Positions 1-9,298 of a stretch of DNA of 64,000 bases are shown piece after piece; the first letter of the stretch is position 1; the number at the start of each line of letters is the position of its first letter. Under the pieces are notes generated by a model. It made no database searches. It was not told the origin of the DNA and saw only the letters and a program-made list of their open reading frames with translations. Source of the DNA: Legionella birminghamensis (GTDB lineage: Bacteria > Pseudomonadota > Gammaproteobacteria > Legionellales > Legionellaceae); assembly GCF_900452515.1 (NCBI RefSeq), contig NZ_UGNW01000001.1, forward strand, positions 1,550,001 to 1,614,000. The letters are read 5' to 3'. Made by a program: the position numbers and the translations under genes.

Positions 1-1
1 T

Positions 2-589
2 GTATTGGATAGCGGCGCCATCTACCGTGTGCTTGCCTATGCAGTGCGATTAAAGGGAATCGCTTTTTCTGACACAGACGCGATGGTTAATCTTGCCAAT
101 CAACTGAATGTAAAATTTGAAATGGATGCTGAAGAGCAACAGGTTGTGCTTGACGGGAAAAATGTTTTTGAGGCCATTCGCAGTGAACAGTGTGGGCAGG
201 ATGCCTCAGTGATTGCAGTTATTCCAGAAATACGGGCGGCTTTACTTGAAAGGCAACGTGCTTTCGCAACAGCCCCCGGCCTGGTCACTGATGGACGTGA
301 TATGGGCACCGTTATCTTTCCAGAGGCCATTCTTAAAATATTTTTGTTTGCTTCAGCAGAAGAAAGAGCGAAACGACGCTACAATCAGTTGAAAGATGCT
401 GGAATTGATGTTAGCCTCGCCCAAGTTATCGAAGAGTTGGCTCAACGTGATGATCGCGATGCAAAACGGGTTCATGCACCATTAAAACCTGCAGCGGATG
501 CAGTGTTAATCGATACAACTGGATTAACGATTGTACAAGTCTTTAATAATGTTTTAAAATTGATAGACGGGCATTCGTTCTTTCGATAA
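2..589 (+). CDS. cmk: Cytidylate kinase, 5'-truncated by window edge
   Basis: CMP/dCMP kinase, which phosphorylates CMP and dCMP with ATP in the cytoplasm. The window opens inside the gene: the reading frame runs in from base 2, so the N-terminal P-loop is missing. Visible family features are the LDSGAIYR substrate motif at the very start, the TDGRDMGTVIFP segment (nucleotide-binding Asp/Arg), and the lid region with RAKRRYNQL and RDDRDAKR. About 195 residues of the usual ~225 are present. It lies directly upstream of rpsA, the common cmk-rpsA order in gammaproteobacteria, with about 146 bp between. Identity is confident; only the start is unknown. Confidence 0.93.
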   Translation, partial: VLDSGAIYRVLAYAVRLKGIAFSDTDAMVNLANQLNVKFEMDAEEQQVVLDGKNVFEAIRSEQCGQDASVIAVIPEIRAALLERQRAFATAPGLVTDGRDMGTVIFPEAILKIFLFASAEERAKRRYNQLKDAGIDVSLAQVIEELAQRDDRDAKRVHAPLKPAADAVLIDTTGLTIVQVFNNVLKLIDGHSFFR

Positions 590-735
590 TAAGCAGAGCA
601 GGAATAATTTGCATATTCGCGAAAAGCTGCTTATGCTTAGTCCAATGTTTGTAGATTGTTTGCAAACGTGTTTGTATGGGGGGAAGAGTAATCTGGAAAT
701 TACGCTTCCATTTTTTTACTAAAGAGTTTATTAAC

Positions 736-2409
736 ATGTCTGAAAGTTTCAAAGAATTATTCGAACAAAGCATCGCTGGTGCCCAATTTTACCCTGGCGC
801 AATTATAACTGCCAAAGTCATTGATATAGATGATGATTTTGTCACATTGAATGCTGGTTTGAAGTCCGAAGGTATTGTTGCTGTTGAAGAGTTCCATGAT
901 AAAAATGGTCAATTGGAAATCAACATCGGTGATACTGTTGAAGTTGCCCTCGATTCAGTGGAAGACGGCTACGGCGAAACCCTGTTATCAAGAGAAAAGG
1001 CCAAACGTCAGGAAGCCTGGCGCAAGCTGTCAAAATGTCATGAAAACAATGAAACTGTTACCGGTTTGATTTCAGGCAAAGTAAAAGGCGGCTTCACAGT
1101 TGAAATTGGAACAATTCGCGCATTTTTACCAGGTTCTTTGGTTGACGTCAGACCTGTCCGCGATCCTTCTTACCTTGAAGGCAAAGAATTAGAATTTAAA
1201 GTCATTAAAATGGACCTGAAGCGCAATAATATTGTTGTTTCTCGTCGTGCTGTTGTCGAAGAAGAAAGCAGTGCTGATCGACAAGCATTACTTGAGTCCT
1301 TACATGATGGCCAAATCCTTAACGGTATCGTTAAAAATCTTACTGACTACGGTGCATTCATTGATCTCGGCGGTATTGATGGGCTTCTGCATATTACCGA
1401 TATTTCCTGGAAACGTGTCAAACATCCAGCTGAAGTATTAACTGTAGGCCAGGATGTTAAGGTTAAAGTATTAAGCTTTGACAGCGAACGTAATCGTGTC
1501 TCTTTAGGCATGAAACAATTAGGCAATGATCCCTGGGTTGATTTGGTTGATCGTTATCCTGTCGGCAAAAAATTACAAGGTAAAGTCACTAACATTACCG
1601 ATTATGGCTGTTTTGTTGAAATTGAAGAAGGCGTTGAAGGTCTTGTTCACATGTCTGAAATGGATTGGACTAACAAAAACGTTCACCCAAGCAAAGTCGT
1701 TTCCATGGGCGACGTAGTGGATGTTATGGTTCTTGAAATTGATGAAGAAAGACGCCGCATTTCTCTGGGTATGAAACAATGCGTGGGTAATCCCTGGCAT
1801 CAGTTCTCCCAATCCCACAGCAAAGGCCAGAAAGTTAGCGGTAAAATCCGTTCTATCACTGACTTTGGAATCTTCATTGGACTGGACGGCGACATTGATG
1901 GATTGGTTCACCTTTCTGATATATCCTGGACTATTCCTGGTGAAGAAGCGGTCAAGCAATTCAAGAAAGGTCAAGAGCTGGAAGCAGTTATCCTGGCCAT
2001 TGATGCAGAAAGAGAGCGTATTTCTCTGGGTCTGAAACAACTTGAAAGTGATAACTTCTCAACCTTTGTTGATGAGTTCACCAAAGGCAGTGTTGTTAAA
2101 GGACGTGTTACTGCTGTCGATGCCAAAAATGTAACTGTAGAATTGGCTCCAGAAATTTATGGCACAATCCGCGCTAATGAATTATCTGAAGACCGTGTAG
2201 ATGATGCTAGCCATATCTGCAAGGAAGGCGATGAAATAGAAGCGAAAATTGTCAATATTGATAAGAAAAATCGCAGCATTGCCCTTTCTGTCAAAGCAAA
2301 AGATGCTCAAGAGCAAGCTGAAGCTATCAAGAAATACTCCAGAAGTGGAGAAGTTGCTTCAACAACTCTCGGTGACTTACTCAAAGAAAAAATGGCAACC
2401 AAAGATTAA
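736..2409 (+). CDS. rpsA: 30S ribosomal protein S1
   Basis: Ribosomal protein S1 binds mRNA at the 30S platform and helps initiation on structured or weakly SD-matched messages. From the ATG at 736 the product is 557 residues, the same length as in E. coli. It has six S1 (OB-fold) repeats, with recognisable cores such as [20 protein letters not shown] and [20 protein letters not shown]. The frame is open further upstream from 676, but the [12 protein letters not shown] start is the family start. The ~146 bp cmk-rpsA leader probably carries the promoter and, by analogy, an autoregulatory leader; I could not delimit it. A strong hairpin terminator follows the stop. Confidence 0.97.
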   Translation: MSESFKELFEQSIAGAQFYPGAIITAKVIDIDDDFVTLNAGLKSEGIVAVEEFHDKNGQLEINIGDTVEVALDSVEDGYGETLLSREKAKRQEAWRKLSKCHENNETVTGLISGKVKGGFTVEIGTIRAFLPGSLVDVRPVRDPSYLEGKELEFKVIKMDLKRNNIVVSRRAVVEEESSADRQALLESLHDGQILNGIVKNLTDYGAFIDLGGIDGLLHITDISWKRVKHPAEVLTVGQDVKVKVLSFDSERNRVSLGMKQLGNDPWVDLVDRYPVGKKLQGKVTNITDYGCFVEIEEGVEGLVHMSEMDWTNKNVHPSKVVSMGDVVDVMVLEIDEERRRISLGMKQCVGNPWHQFSQSHSKGQKVSGKIRSITDFGIFIGLDGDIDGLVHLSDISWTIPGEEAVKQFKKGQELEAVILAIDAERERISLGLKQLESDNFSTFVDEFTKGSVVKGRVTAVDAKNVTVELAPEIYGTIRANELSEDRVDDASHICKEGDEIEAKIVNIDKKNRSIALSVKAKDAQEQAEAIKKYSRSGEVASTTLGDLLKEKMATKD

Positions 2410-2423
2410 TTCTTTGTGTCAGT

Positions 2424-2452
2424 AAAAAAGCGTAGTTTATCTACGCTTTTTT
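2424..2452 (+). terminator. Rho-independent terminator of rpsA
   Basis: Stem AAAAAAGCGTAG / CTACGCTTTTTT around a 5-nt loop, ending in a run of nine or more T residues, 14 bp after the rpsA stop codon. A classic intrinsic terminator. Confidence 0.92.
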
Positions 2453-2462
2453 TTTATTTTTA

Positions 2463-2505
2463 CAATTCTTAGGTCAGGGTTTAATATGTTCCATGCTAAG
2501 AATTG
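2463..2505. repeat. Perfect 10-bp inverted repeat upstream of lapA
   Basis: CAATTCTTAG at 2463-2472 is matched exactly in inverted orientation by CTAAGAATTG at 2496-2505, with a 23-nt spacer. It lies between the rpsA terminator and lapA, where a promoter for lapA would be expected. It could be an operator or a structure in the lapA leader; nothing else supports either. Confidence 0.5.
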
Positions 2506-2575
2506 AATTGTCCTCCTGCGAGGGATGATAATATTTCGTAAATTGATGCATCGTTTGCATAGGAAGGTAAATAAA

Positions 2576-2866
2576 ATGCGTTTACTTATGTTTTTTGTTT
2601 ATTTAATTCTGATAATTGTAGGTGTGACATTTGCAGCTCTAAATGCGAGTTCCGTACCGATCAATTTGTATGTGAAGACTTTTACCATGCCAATAGCTGT
2701 ATTAATGGCGATAATGCTTGCTTTAGGGCTTATTATTGGTTTTTTCCTTGCATTGGGCAAATATTGGCGTCTGAAAGTTGAACTATCAAAAATGCGCAGT
2801 CAACTCAGGCTCACTGAGAAGGAAATCAAGAACCTGCGGGATATTCCTCTTAAAGATCAACACTAG
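2576..2866 (+). CDS. lapA: LapA-family inner membrane protein (LPS assembly)
   Basis: Small LapA (YciS, DUF1049) protein that works with LapB at the inner membrane in the control of lipopolysaccharide synthesis and LpxC turnover. The 96-residue product has two hydrophobic segments (about residues 3-22 and 39-63), with the NASSVPINLY stretch between them that is typical of the family, and a charged C-terminal helix (LKVELSKMRSQL). An ATG at 2525 is in frame, but the ATG at 2576 has a good AGGAAGG site 8 nt upstream and gives the normal family length. Its position ahead of lapB supports the call. There is no ihfB gene between rpsA and lapA, unlike many relatives. Confidence 0.88.
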   Translation: MRLLMFFVYLILIIVGVTFAALNASSVPINLYVKTFTMPIAVLMAIMLALGLIIGFFLALGKYWRLKVELSKMRSQLRLTEKEIKNLRDIPLKDQH

Positions 2867-3200
2867 GCAATTTAAAGTACTGCTGAGTATTGTATGCTTC
2901 GGTATAGTTAATGCCCTCCAAAAATCATATCAAAGCCTATTGGAGGGTAATCTTATGGATGAGGAAACATAGCACCATTTAGGGCCTTGGGCCGCTTGCT
3001 CTATAACTGGCTTATCGATCCTCCAGAAGGGAACATTATAAATAAGGAAGTAGCAAGTTCTACCGTTAAATTTGCCTTTTAAGAAGGTTTTTTAATTGGG
3101 CTGAATTTGATAGTCTATTGCCATCGTTCTGAAACAACGTATTTTGAATGCAGCACTTGTCTTTAAAATCCAGGACTTTGTGAATTAATGGAGCGTGTTA
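2867..3200. other. Gene-free interval between lapA and lapB
   Basis: About 334 bp without a convincing ORF. It contains a short inverted repeat CCCTCCA / TGGAGGG (about 2911-2946) and several in-frame stops in every frame. lapA and lapB are usually adjacent or overlapping, so this gap is unusual. I see no decayed gene I can name. Confidence 0.5.
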
Positions 3201-4370
3201 ATGATTAACTTATGGCCCTTGTTATTGCCTGCTGCTGCCTGGTCCGGTTGGTGGGTTGCAAGCCGTAACTATTCAGGTAAGAAATCCGAGCAAAACAACA
3301 AACTCTCCCGGGAATATGTCGTTGGATTAAATTATCTTCTTAATGAACAGCCGGATAAGGCAGTAGACATTTTTATTAAACTGCTGGAAATAGACAGTGA
3401 AACTGTGGAAACCCATCTTGCTTTGGGCAGTCTTTTCCGCCGTCGCGGTGAAGTTGACAGGGCCATCAGAATTCACCAGAACCTGATTGCCAGACCGCAG
3501 TTAAGTCTAGCTGATCGCAAACAGGCCTTACTGGCATTGGGCCAGGATTATATGAGTGCGGGTGTGTTTGACCGTGCCGAACGTATTTTTCTCGAAGTGG
3601 TGGAGTTAGGCGGAAGCAAAGAGGTTTGCAGTTTACAGGGCTTGCTTGCCATTTATCAGCAGGAAAAAGCCTGGGAAAGCGCACTGGATACCATCAAAAA
3701 ACTGGAAGTTTCGACTGGCCAAAGCTTTCACGCGCAGGCCGCCCATTATTATTGCGAAATAGCTGCGCAGGCGCTGAAGGATAACGCCATTGAAAAAGCG
3801 CAGAATGCGACCAGGCAGGCCTTAGCGATTGACAAGATGTCAGTTAGGGCCAGCCTATTGCAAGCTTCCTTGGACATGAAGTATGGACGCTATAAGCAGG
3901 CAATTCGATCTTTAAAACGGGTGCCGCAACAGGATCCCGAGTTTATCACTGAGATCATTGAGCCTTTGGTGATATGCCATAAAGAATTGGGTGCTATGGA
4001 TGAATGTGTTGAATTCCTTCAACATACACTTGAAAATCATCCCCGTGCTTCAACCATTTTCGTTATTGCAGAATATTTAAGGAATACTAAAGAGATGGAT
4101 TCTGCCATTGATTTTGTATCCGAAAAGCTGGGCAGTTATCCATCAATCCGGGGTATAAATCGATTAATTTTTTGGCATCTTGAAACAGCCCATGGTAAAG
4201 TACGCGACAAATTACAAATGTTATATGATATCACGAGCAAATTTCTTGATAATAAGCCCGTCTATCGTTGTGGTCATTGTGGTTTTGGGGGGAAGCATCT
4301 CCACTGGCATTGCCCAAGTTGTAAACAGTGGGGTAGAATGAAGCCTGTTCATGGTTTGGAAGGTGATTAG
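3201..4370 (+). CDS. lapB: Lipopolysaccharide assembly protein LapB
   Basis: LapB (YciM) is a membrane-anchored TPR protein that directs FtsH-dependent turnover of LpxC and so balances LPS with phospholipid synthesis. The 389-aa product has an N-terminal membrane anchor (INLWPLLLPAAAWSGWWVA), a series of TPR helices over about residues 35-330, and a C-terminal rubredoxin-like metal site with paired CxxC (CGHCGFGG and CPSCKQWG). These match the family in order and length (E. coli 389 aa). The ATG at 3201 has GGAG seven bases upstream; the GTG at 3195 is less likely. Confidence 0.95.
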   Translation: MINLWPLLLPAAAWSGWWVASRNYSGKKSEQNNKLSREYVVGLNYLLNEQPDKAVDIFIKLLEIDSETVETHLALGSLFRRRGEVDRAIRIHQNLIARPQLSLADRKQALLALGQDYMSAGVFDRAERIFLEVVELGGSKEVCSLQGLLAIYQQEKAWESALDTIKKLEVSTGQSFHAQAAHYYCEIAAQALKDNAIEKAQNATRQALAIDKMSVRASLLQASLDMKYGRYKQAIRSLKRVPQQDPEFITEIIEPLVICHKELGAMDECVEFLQHTLENHPRASTIFVIAEYLRNTKEMDSAIDFVSEKLGSYPSIRGINRLIFWHLETAHGKVRDKLQMLYDITSKFLDNKPVYRCGHCGFGGKHLHWHCPSCKQWGRMKPVHGLEGD

Positions 4371-4418
4371 CTGTATCCGCAGCAGGTCCTAATATGAATA
4401 AAAATTACTGAGAGCATT

Positions 4419-5531
4419 ATGCAATTTATTGATTTAAAAAAGCAATATCAGCTCATCGAAGCCGATATTTTAAGAGGTATTCATGCGGTGTTAAATCATG
4501 GACAGTATATTATGGGGCCTGAGATTGCCCAATTAGAAAGAAAATTGGCTGATTTTCTCGGAGTAAAGCATGCAATTGTGAATGCAAGCGGTACGGATGC
4601 ATTACTGATGGCCTTAATGGCGCTTGAAATTGAGCCAGGTGACGAAGTCATTACCAGCCCATTCAGCTTTTTTGCTACTGCTGAAGTCATTACATTGTGT
4701 CAGGCTAAACCGGTGTTCGTTGATATCGATCCCCTGACTTACAATATCGATCCACAAAAAATTGAAGCGGTAATTACTCCGCGTACAAAAGCAATTATGC
4801 CAGTTAGCCTGTACGGCCAATGTGCCGATTTAACTGCAATTAATGCCATTGCAAAGCGCCATGGACTGGCGGTGATTGAAGATGCTGCTCAAAGTTTTGG
4901 CGCAACTCACCATGGTCAATATTCCTGTGCATTATCAACAATCGGCTGCACCAGCTTCTTTCCTTCTAAGCCTTTAGGTGGCTATGGCGACTCAGGGGCT
5001 TGCTTTACCGATGATGATATCCTGGCTGAGCGATTGATTGAAATTCGCAACCATGGACAGAACACGCGTTATAACCATCGACGTATTGGCATTAATGGCA
5101 GGATGGATACAATTCAAGCCGCCATTTTAATTGAAAAAATGAAACTGTTCCCCAATGAGATACGCCTTAGACAGCAGGTAGCGCAGCGTTATGTCTCATT
5201 ACTTGCTGATTATGTTCGTACACCGCAATTGTCTGCTGAAAACACCAGCGTGTATGCGCAATTCACAATTGAAGTTGAGGATCGCAATCAATTTCAAGCG
5301 AATATGCAAAAACAGGGGATCCCAACGGCCGTGCATTATCCAATTGCCATGCATCAGCAACCCGCACTTGCCTTTTTAAACTACAAAAAAGGGGATATGC
5401 CGATTGCAGAACGCACCAGCGAACGGGTGGTAAGCTTACCTATGCATCCTTATCTGACATCCAAAGAGCAGGAAGAAGTGGCTGATGCTGTAAAAGCTGC
5501 CCTGCAACAGAGTACGGAAGTGGCTGTATAA
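4419..5531 (+). CDS. DegT/DnrJ/EryC1/StrS-family sugar aminotransferase
   Basis: PLP-dependent aminotransferase of the DegT/StrS family, which aminates a keto-sugar nucleotide. The 370-aa product has the family fold: ASGTDALLMAL near residue 57, the PFSFFATAE segment, EDAAQSFGA at about 154, and the PLP lysine in SFFPSKPLGG (K184). It sits between lapB and pyrF; its stop lies 2 bp from the pyrF start. A Gfo/Idh dehydrogenase overlapping lpxB occurs elsewhere in this window. Legionella lipid A is known to contain 2,3-diamino-2,3-dideoxyglucose, so the protein may be the GnnB step (UDP-3-keto-GlcNAc to UDP-GlcNAc3N). That assignment is inference; a surface-polysaccharide aminosugar enzyme is the alternative. 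Confidence 0.85.
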   Translation: MQFIDLKKQYQLIEADILRGIHAVLNHGQYIMGPEIAQLERKLADFLGVKHAIVNASGTDALLMALMALEIEPGDEVITSPFSFFATAEVITLCQAKPVFVDIDPLTYNIDPQKIEAVITPRTKAIMPVSLYGQCADLTAINAIAKRHGLAVIEDAAQSFGATHHGQYSCALSTIGCTSFFPSKPLGGYGDSGACFTDDDILAERLIEIRNHGQNTRYNHRRIGINGRMDTIQAAILIEKMKLFPNEIRLRQQVAQRYVSLLADYVRTPQLSAENTSVYAQFTIEVEDRNQFQANMQKQGIPTAVHYPIAMHQQPALAFLNYKKGDMPIAERTSERVVSLPMHPYLTSKEQEEVADAVKAALQQSTEVAV

Positions 5532-5533
5532 GC

Positions 5534-6220
5534 ATGTCCAAATTAATTATTGCACTGGATTTTGCTGAGAAACAGGATGCCCTGGATCTGGTTGAACAGC
5601 TGGATCCTTCCCAATGTGCCCTCAAAGTAGGCAGTGAAATGTTCACATTGCTGGGTACGGATTTCGTCAGTCTATTGGTTGATAAGGGCTATAAGGTCTT
5701 CCTTGATCTGAAATTTCATGATATTCCCAATACTGTTGCGCAAGCTTGCCGTTCAGCCGCGCAATTGGGTGTGTGGATGATTAATGTACATGCCAGTGGT
5801 GGCAGCCAAATGATGGTGGCGGCAAGAGACGCATTGGAAGGTAGCCGAATCAAGCCTTTATTGATTGCAGTGACGGTACTTACGAGTATGAATGAGCAAT
5901 CGTTTTCAACTCTGGGTGTTTCAGAGTCAATCGAACGCCATGTTCAGCGTTTGGCTAGTATGGCTTGTGCAGCAGGCTTGGACGGGGTAGTGTGTTCTGC
6001 CTTTGAAGTGCCGCAGATAAAGCAGATTTGCGGTGAGTCTTTTCTAACAGTGACGCCAGGTATCCGATTAGCGTCAAATTCTCATGATGATCAAAGCAGG
6101 GTGGTAACGCCAGTTGAGGCAATCCAATTGGGTAGTGATTTCCTGGTTGTGGGACGTCCTGTAACTAAAGCCGCTGAACCTGCTAGAGTGGTAAAGGCAA
6201 TTTTACAATCATTAACTTAG
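5534..6220 (+). CDS. pyrF: Orotidine 5'-phosphate decarboxylase
   Basis: Last step of de novo UMP synthesis: decarboxylation of OMP to UMP. The 228-aa product has the family motifs IIALDFAEKQDAL at the start, LKVGSEMFTLLG, and the catalytic FLDLKFHDIPNTVAQA with the Asp-Lys-x-x-Asp type array. C-terminal VTPGIRL and FLVVGRPVTKA form the phosphate site. It is the short (~230 aa) bacterial form. It follows the aminotransferase with a 2-bp gap, so the two are probably cotranscribed. Confidence 0.97.
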   Translation: MSKLIIALDFAEKQDALDLVEQLDPSQCALKVGSEMFTLLGTDFVSLLVDKGYKVFLDLKFHDIPNTVAQACRSAAQLGVWMINVHASGGSQMMVAARDALEGSRIKPLLIAVTVLTSMNEQSFSTLGVSESIERHVQRLASMACAAGLDGVVCSAFEVPQIKQICGESFLTVTPGIRLASNSHDDQSRVVTPVEAIQLGSDFLVVGRPVTKAAEPARVVKAILQSLT

Positions 6221-6479
6221 CATTGATATGTGCAGTGCATCAAAAGATTACAAACTTAGTCGTGATGTATTGCACTTCTCGGGACTACATTCCTAATCAA
6301 ATTCACCGTCATACTATTCATTTCTTATAAAAAATATGCTAGTTATAAAATTAGATAAGCAGTTTAGCAACTGGTCAGGATTGGCAGAACCTGACGCCTC
6401 TCTGTTAATGTTTACGGATTTATCTGTTCGATGCAACATGAATTGATTTCGAACTCCATTTTAAGTAAAGGATTACTCT

Positions 6480-9188
6480 ATGCCAAAAGAGCAGGTATTA
6501 AAGGAGTTAATTTCTCAGAACAGTGTTTTTCATCCTAATAGCCAATTACTAAGGAAACTTGTACTTACCGTTTATTATGGATGGCTGCGAATCAATGGAC
6601 AACCGCCGGACAAGCAGTTTTCTTTGGCCGATTATGTGTTTGATGAAGAAAAATTTGTTATTGATTTTAATGGGCTAACTGAAACAGCACGTAAAAAATT
6701 TAATCACTGGCTTTGGAAATCTCAGGCGAATAACGCGCATCGCGCTTTTTTAAGCAGTTCTGCAACGACTGATTATCGTGGATATACCGCTGAGGTGGGT
6801 CTAAGTTGGTGGGGAAGAATTGTTAACTGGGTATTTTATCGAAAAAAATCCTATCAATGGCCTTTAGCACCAGTAGAACTTACTTTTGATTATCAGCTGA
6901 ATGGGATTGAAATCTGCAAGGGAAAACATGGTCTTCTGGTTGGTTTGAATCAATTTTGTATCGAGACTCAAGCAAACAAATATCATCAGGCAGGCGATGC
7001 CCAGGAAGAGCCTTTGCTAAACACCAAGCGTGTTCAGCTAACTGATGAGATGGTAGGAAGCTTGCTTGAGCTGGACATTGAAAATCAGGACTATGATTCA
7101 ATATTAAATCAGCCCCATCCGTTTTCAATTGAAGTAAAACAGCCTAAAAAGCGCATGAAGGCTATGTATGAACACCGCAAAGTTGAACGTTTTATTACTC
7201 CACCAGCCTGGTATCAGCGAGTTTGGGAATGGACTAATTCATTTTTTAAGAAAAAAAAGGAATGGAAAAGCAAGGCTCAAAACAATTTCCATTCTATCCT
7301 CAAAAAGGAAAATGCTGAGGTTCTGCAGCAGGCGCATACCGGTGAGATATTAATCATGGAGAAGCGTCCTGAAATTGATACGATGGTATTCTGTGGCGGT
7401 GGCGCCAAGATTTTCGCTCATGTGGGAGCTTATAAGGCCTTCCAGGAGAGCGGTATCCAACCGAGCAAATTTGCAGGCAGTTCTGCCGGTGCAATCATGG
7501 CAATATTGTGCTATCTGGGCTATTCCTGGGTCGAAATTTTTGGCTTTTTCAAGAGTTTTAAAGAGGAGAATATTGTTCATTATAACATTGATAGTTCAGG
7601 CATCTCGGACACGGATGCCCTGAAAGCGGCCCTTGATTTTATGATCATCAAAAAAGTGAATCAGATTCTATCCGAGTATGAGACGATTGCTGGCAAGGAA
7701 GCAGCAAAAGAATTACGCAGTCTGGTTTATGAACCTGGAGTCATCACCTTTGAATCGTTAAAACGCTTAAAACAAGCATACCCAAAATGCTGTTTAGGGG
7801 ATGAGTTAATCGTTACAGCAACCAACAAGGAAAAAAGAAAAACAGTCTATTTTTCATATGGTCATTCACCGCAGAAAGAAGTAAGCAAAGCAGGTGCTAT
7901 GTCTTCCAGTTTCCCAATTGTATTCAAGCCTACATTATTACCGGATGGAAACACATACAATGATGGCGGTATTTTAAGTAATCTGCCAACTGAAGCCTTT
8001 AGCGATGATAAATCTACTTTTCTGAAGTCAGATTATGATAATTGCTTAAAGCTCGTTGCCTTTCAATTTGATAATGGGCCGGAGCGCAGTATCCTGAATA
8101 AGCTGGTTCATAGAGTATATCGCGAAAATTTTCTCTGGAACTGGATTTACGGTTTATTGACTGGGGTTCGTGATCCGGTGAGTGGATGGGAAAGAGATCG
8201 TCTGAAGCTGTTACATTACAGCGGACAGACGGTATTAATTCCTATTGGGAATGTCAGCGCCACACAATTTGATATTTGTGCCGAAGATCAGGAAAAATTA
8301 TTAGAGAAAGGCTATAAGGCAGCTAAACGGTATATCGATAGTCATTACCAGATTTCTGAGAAGGGCGCGCGCAATGCAGAGTATTTACATGTCAAATTTT
8401 CAGGTATAGATGAAGCGATTTATTATAGTTGCTACCGAGGACACCGCGATTGGTTTGAAGCCTTAGCAAAACTCGGATTGTCACGGGGCATCAGCGAAGA
8501 GAAAATCGAACAATTGAGGCGCATGTATTTCAATTCTTCCGAAAATAAAAAGGAAGAGTCGTCCAGGTCGGACAAAAATAAGGGGGGGTTGTTTGATAAT
8601 CAGCTTCCCAAAGTCATTGAAAAAAAAGCAGTAAAAACCAATATGCGCATTTTTCAAGCCATTTATCCGATTTTTTTAGAAATCCCTTATGAATGGATAA
8701 ATAAGAGCAGTGATTTGAAATTATATAAGGATGGACGTCATGCAAATACCATTCATTCACCTTTGCGCTGTCTTCAGAGTTTAAGCCAGATAAAAGGCAA
8801 AACGCATATCCTGTTTCATATATTTGTGGAGTTACTAAAAAATCAGACGCAAAAAAATATCGAGGAATTGTGCAGACAGTTTAAAATACTTGAAAAAGTA
8901 CTGTCCTATAAGAAAGAATTAAATCATCATGCGCTGTTCGATTGCTGGAATCTTTTGCCGCATCAGGTGAATCGCATACTCAAAATTTGTGAACAAAAGG
9001 CTTGGGATGCATTGGCAGCGCTCTGTGAATCATTAAAAATCGGTGAAGAACCCCTTCAGGATATTGTTTACGATGAGCCAAAAGAGAAAGACGCTTGCAT
9101 GGATAAATGGTATCTTCATTCAGTCAGAAAGGACATTCCCGTCGATAGCTGGTATGAGCAGGGCTGTGGTTACACAATGAGTGCTTGA
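6480..9188 (+). CDS. Large patatin-like phospholipase, candidate secreted effector
   Basis: A 902-aa protein with a patatin (PNPLA) domain at about residues 300-510. It has the oxyanion-hole glycines FCGGGAK (306-310), the nucleophile elbow GSSAG (Ser335) and the catalytic Asp in NDGG (D495), so the Ser-Asp dyad is intact. Patatins are acyl hydrolases acting on phospholipids. About 300 residues precede and about 390 follow the domain, both rich in charged helices and without recognised motifs. No signal peptide is visible. Large cytosolic patatins with unique flanks occur among Dot/Icm effectors (VipD family), so secretion into host cells is possible, but that is inference. About 260 bp of non-coding DNA precede it; it is probably monocistronic. 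Confidence 0.82.
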   Translation: MPKEQVLKELISQNSVFHPNSQLLRKLVLTVYYGWLRINGQPPDKQFSLADYVFDEEKFVIDFNGLTETARKKFNHWLWKSQANNAHRAFLSSSATTDYRGYTAEVGLSWWGRIVNWVFYRKKSYQWPLAPVELTFDYQLNGIEICKGKHGLLVGLNQFCIETQANKYHQAGDAQEEPLLNTKRVQLTDEMVGSLLELDIENQDYDSILNQPHPFSIEVKQPKKRMKAMYEHRKVERFITPPAWYQRVWEWTNSFFKKKKEWKSKAQNNFHSILKKENAEVLQQAHTGEILIMEKRPEIDTMVFCGGGAKIFAHVGAYKAFQESGIQPSKFAGSSAGAIMAILCYLGYSWVEIFGFFKSFKEENIVHYNIDSSGISDTDALKAALDFMIIKKVNQILSEYETIAGKEAAKELRSLVYEPGVITFESLKRLKQAYPKCCLGDELIVTATNKEKRKTVYFSYGHSPQKEVSKAGAMSSSFPIVFKPTLLPDGNTYNDGGILSNLPTEAFSDDKSTFLKSDYDNCLKLVAFQFDNGPERSILNKLVHRVYRENFLWNWIYGLLTGVRDPVSGWERDRLKLLHYSGQTVLIPIGNVSATQFDICAEDQEKLLEKGYKAAKRYIDSHYQISEKGARNAEYLHVKFSGIDEAIYYSCYRGHRDWFEALAKLGLSRGISEEKIEQLRRMYFNSSENKKEESSRSDKNKGGLFDNQLPKVIEKKAVKTNMRIFQAIYPIFLEIPYEWINKSSDLKLYKDGRHANTIHSPLRCLQSLSQIKGKTHILFHIFVELLKNQTQKNIEELCRQFKILEKVLSYKKELNHHALFDCWNLLPHQVNRILKICEQKAWDALAALCESLKIGEEPLQDIVYDEPKEKDACMDKWYLHSVRKDIPVDSWYEQGCGYTMSA

Positions 9189-9205
9189 ACAGGCTGACGT
9201 AAATT

Positions 9206-9229
9206 TGGCTGGGCTTTACACCCCAGCCT
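9206..9229. repeat. Dispersed palindrome of the GGGCTGTAAAGCCC type
   Basis: GGCTGGG and CCCAGCC arms around a CTTTACAC loop. Similar palindromes, sharing a loop of the GTAAA/TTTACA type, occur at 14141 and 50767. It follows the patatin gene without a T tract, so it is not an obvious intrinsic terminator. Confidence 0.6.
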
Positions 9230-9298
9230 ACAACTCATTCTCGCAATTCGGTCGCTGATCTGGCACAATTTACAGGAATAACCGCATTTGTTTTATCC

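Noticed and set aside
676..735. 20-codon upstream extension of rpsA from 676
   Set aside because: Residues before MSESFK do not fit the S1 family; the ATG at 736 gives the normal 557-aa length.
1573..2040. 155-aa antisense frame inside rpsA
   Set aside because: It lies wholly within the S1 repeats, is explained by codon bias on the coding strand, and has no recognised motif.
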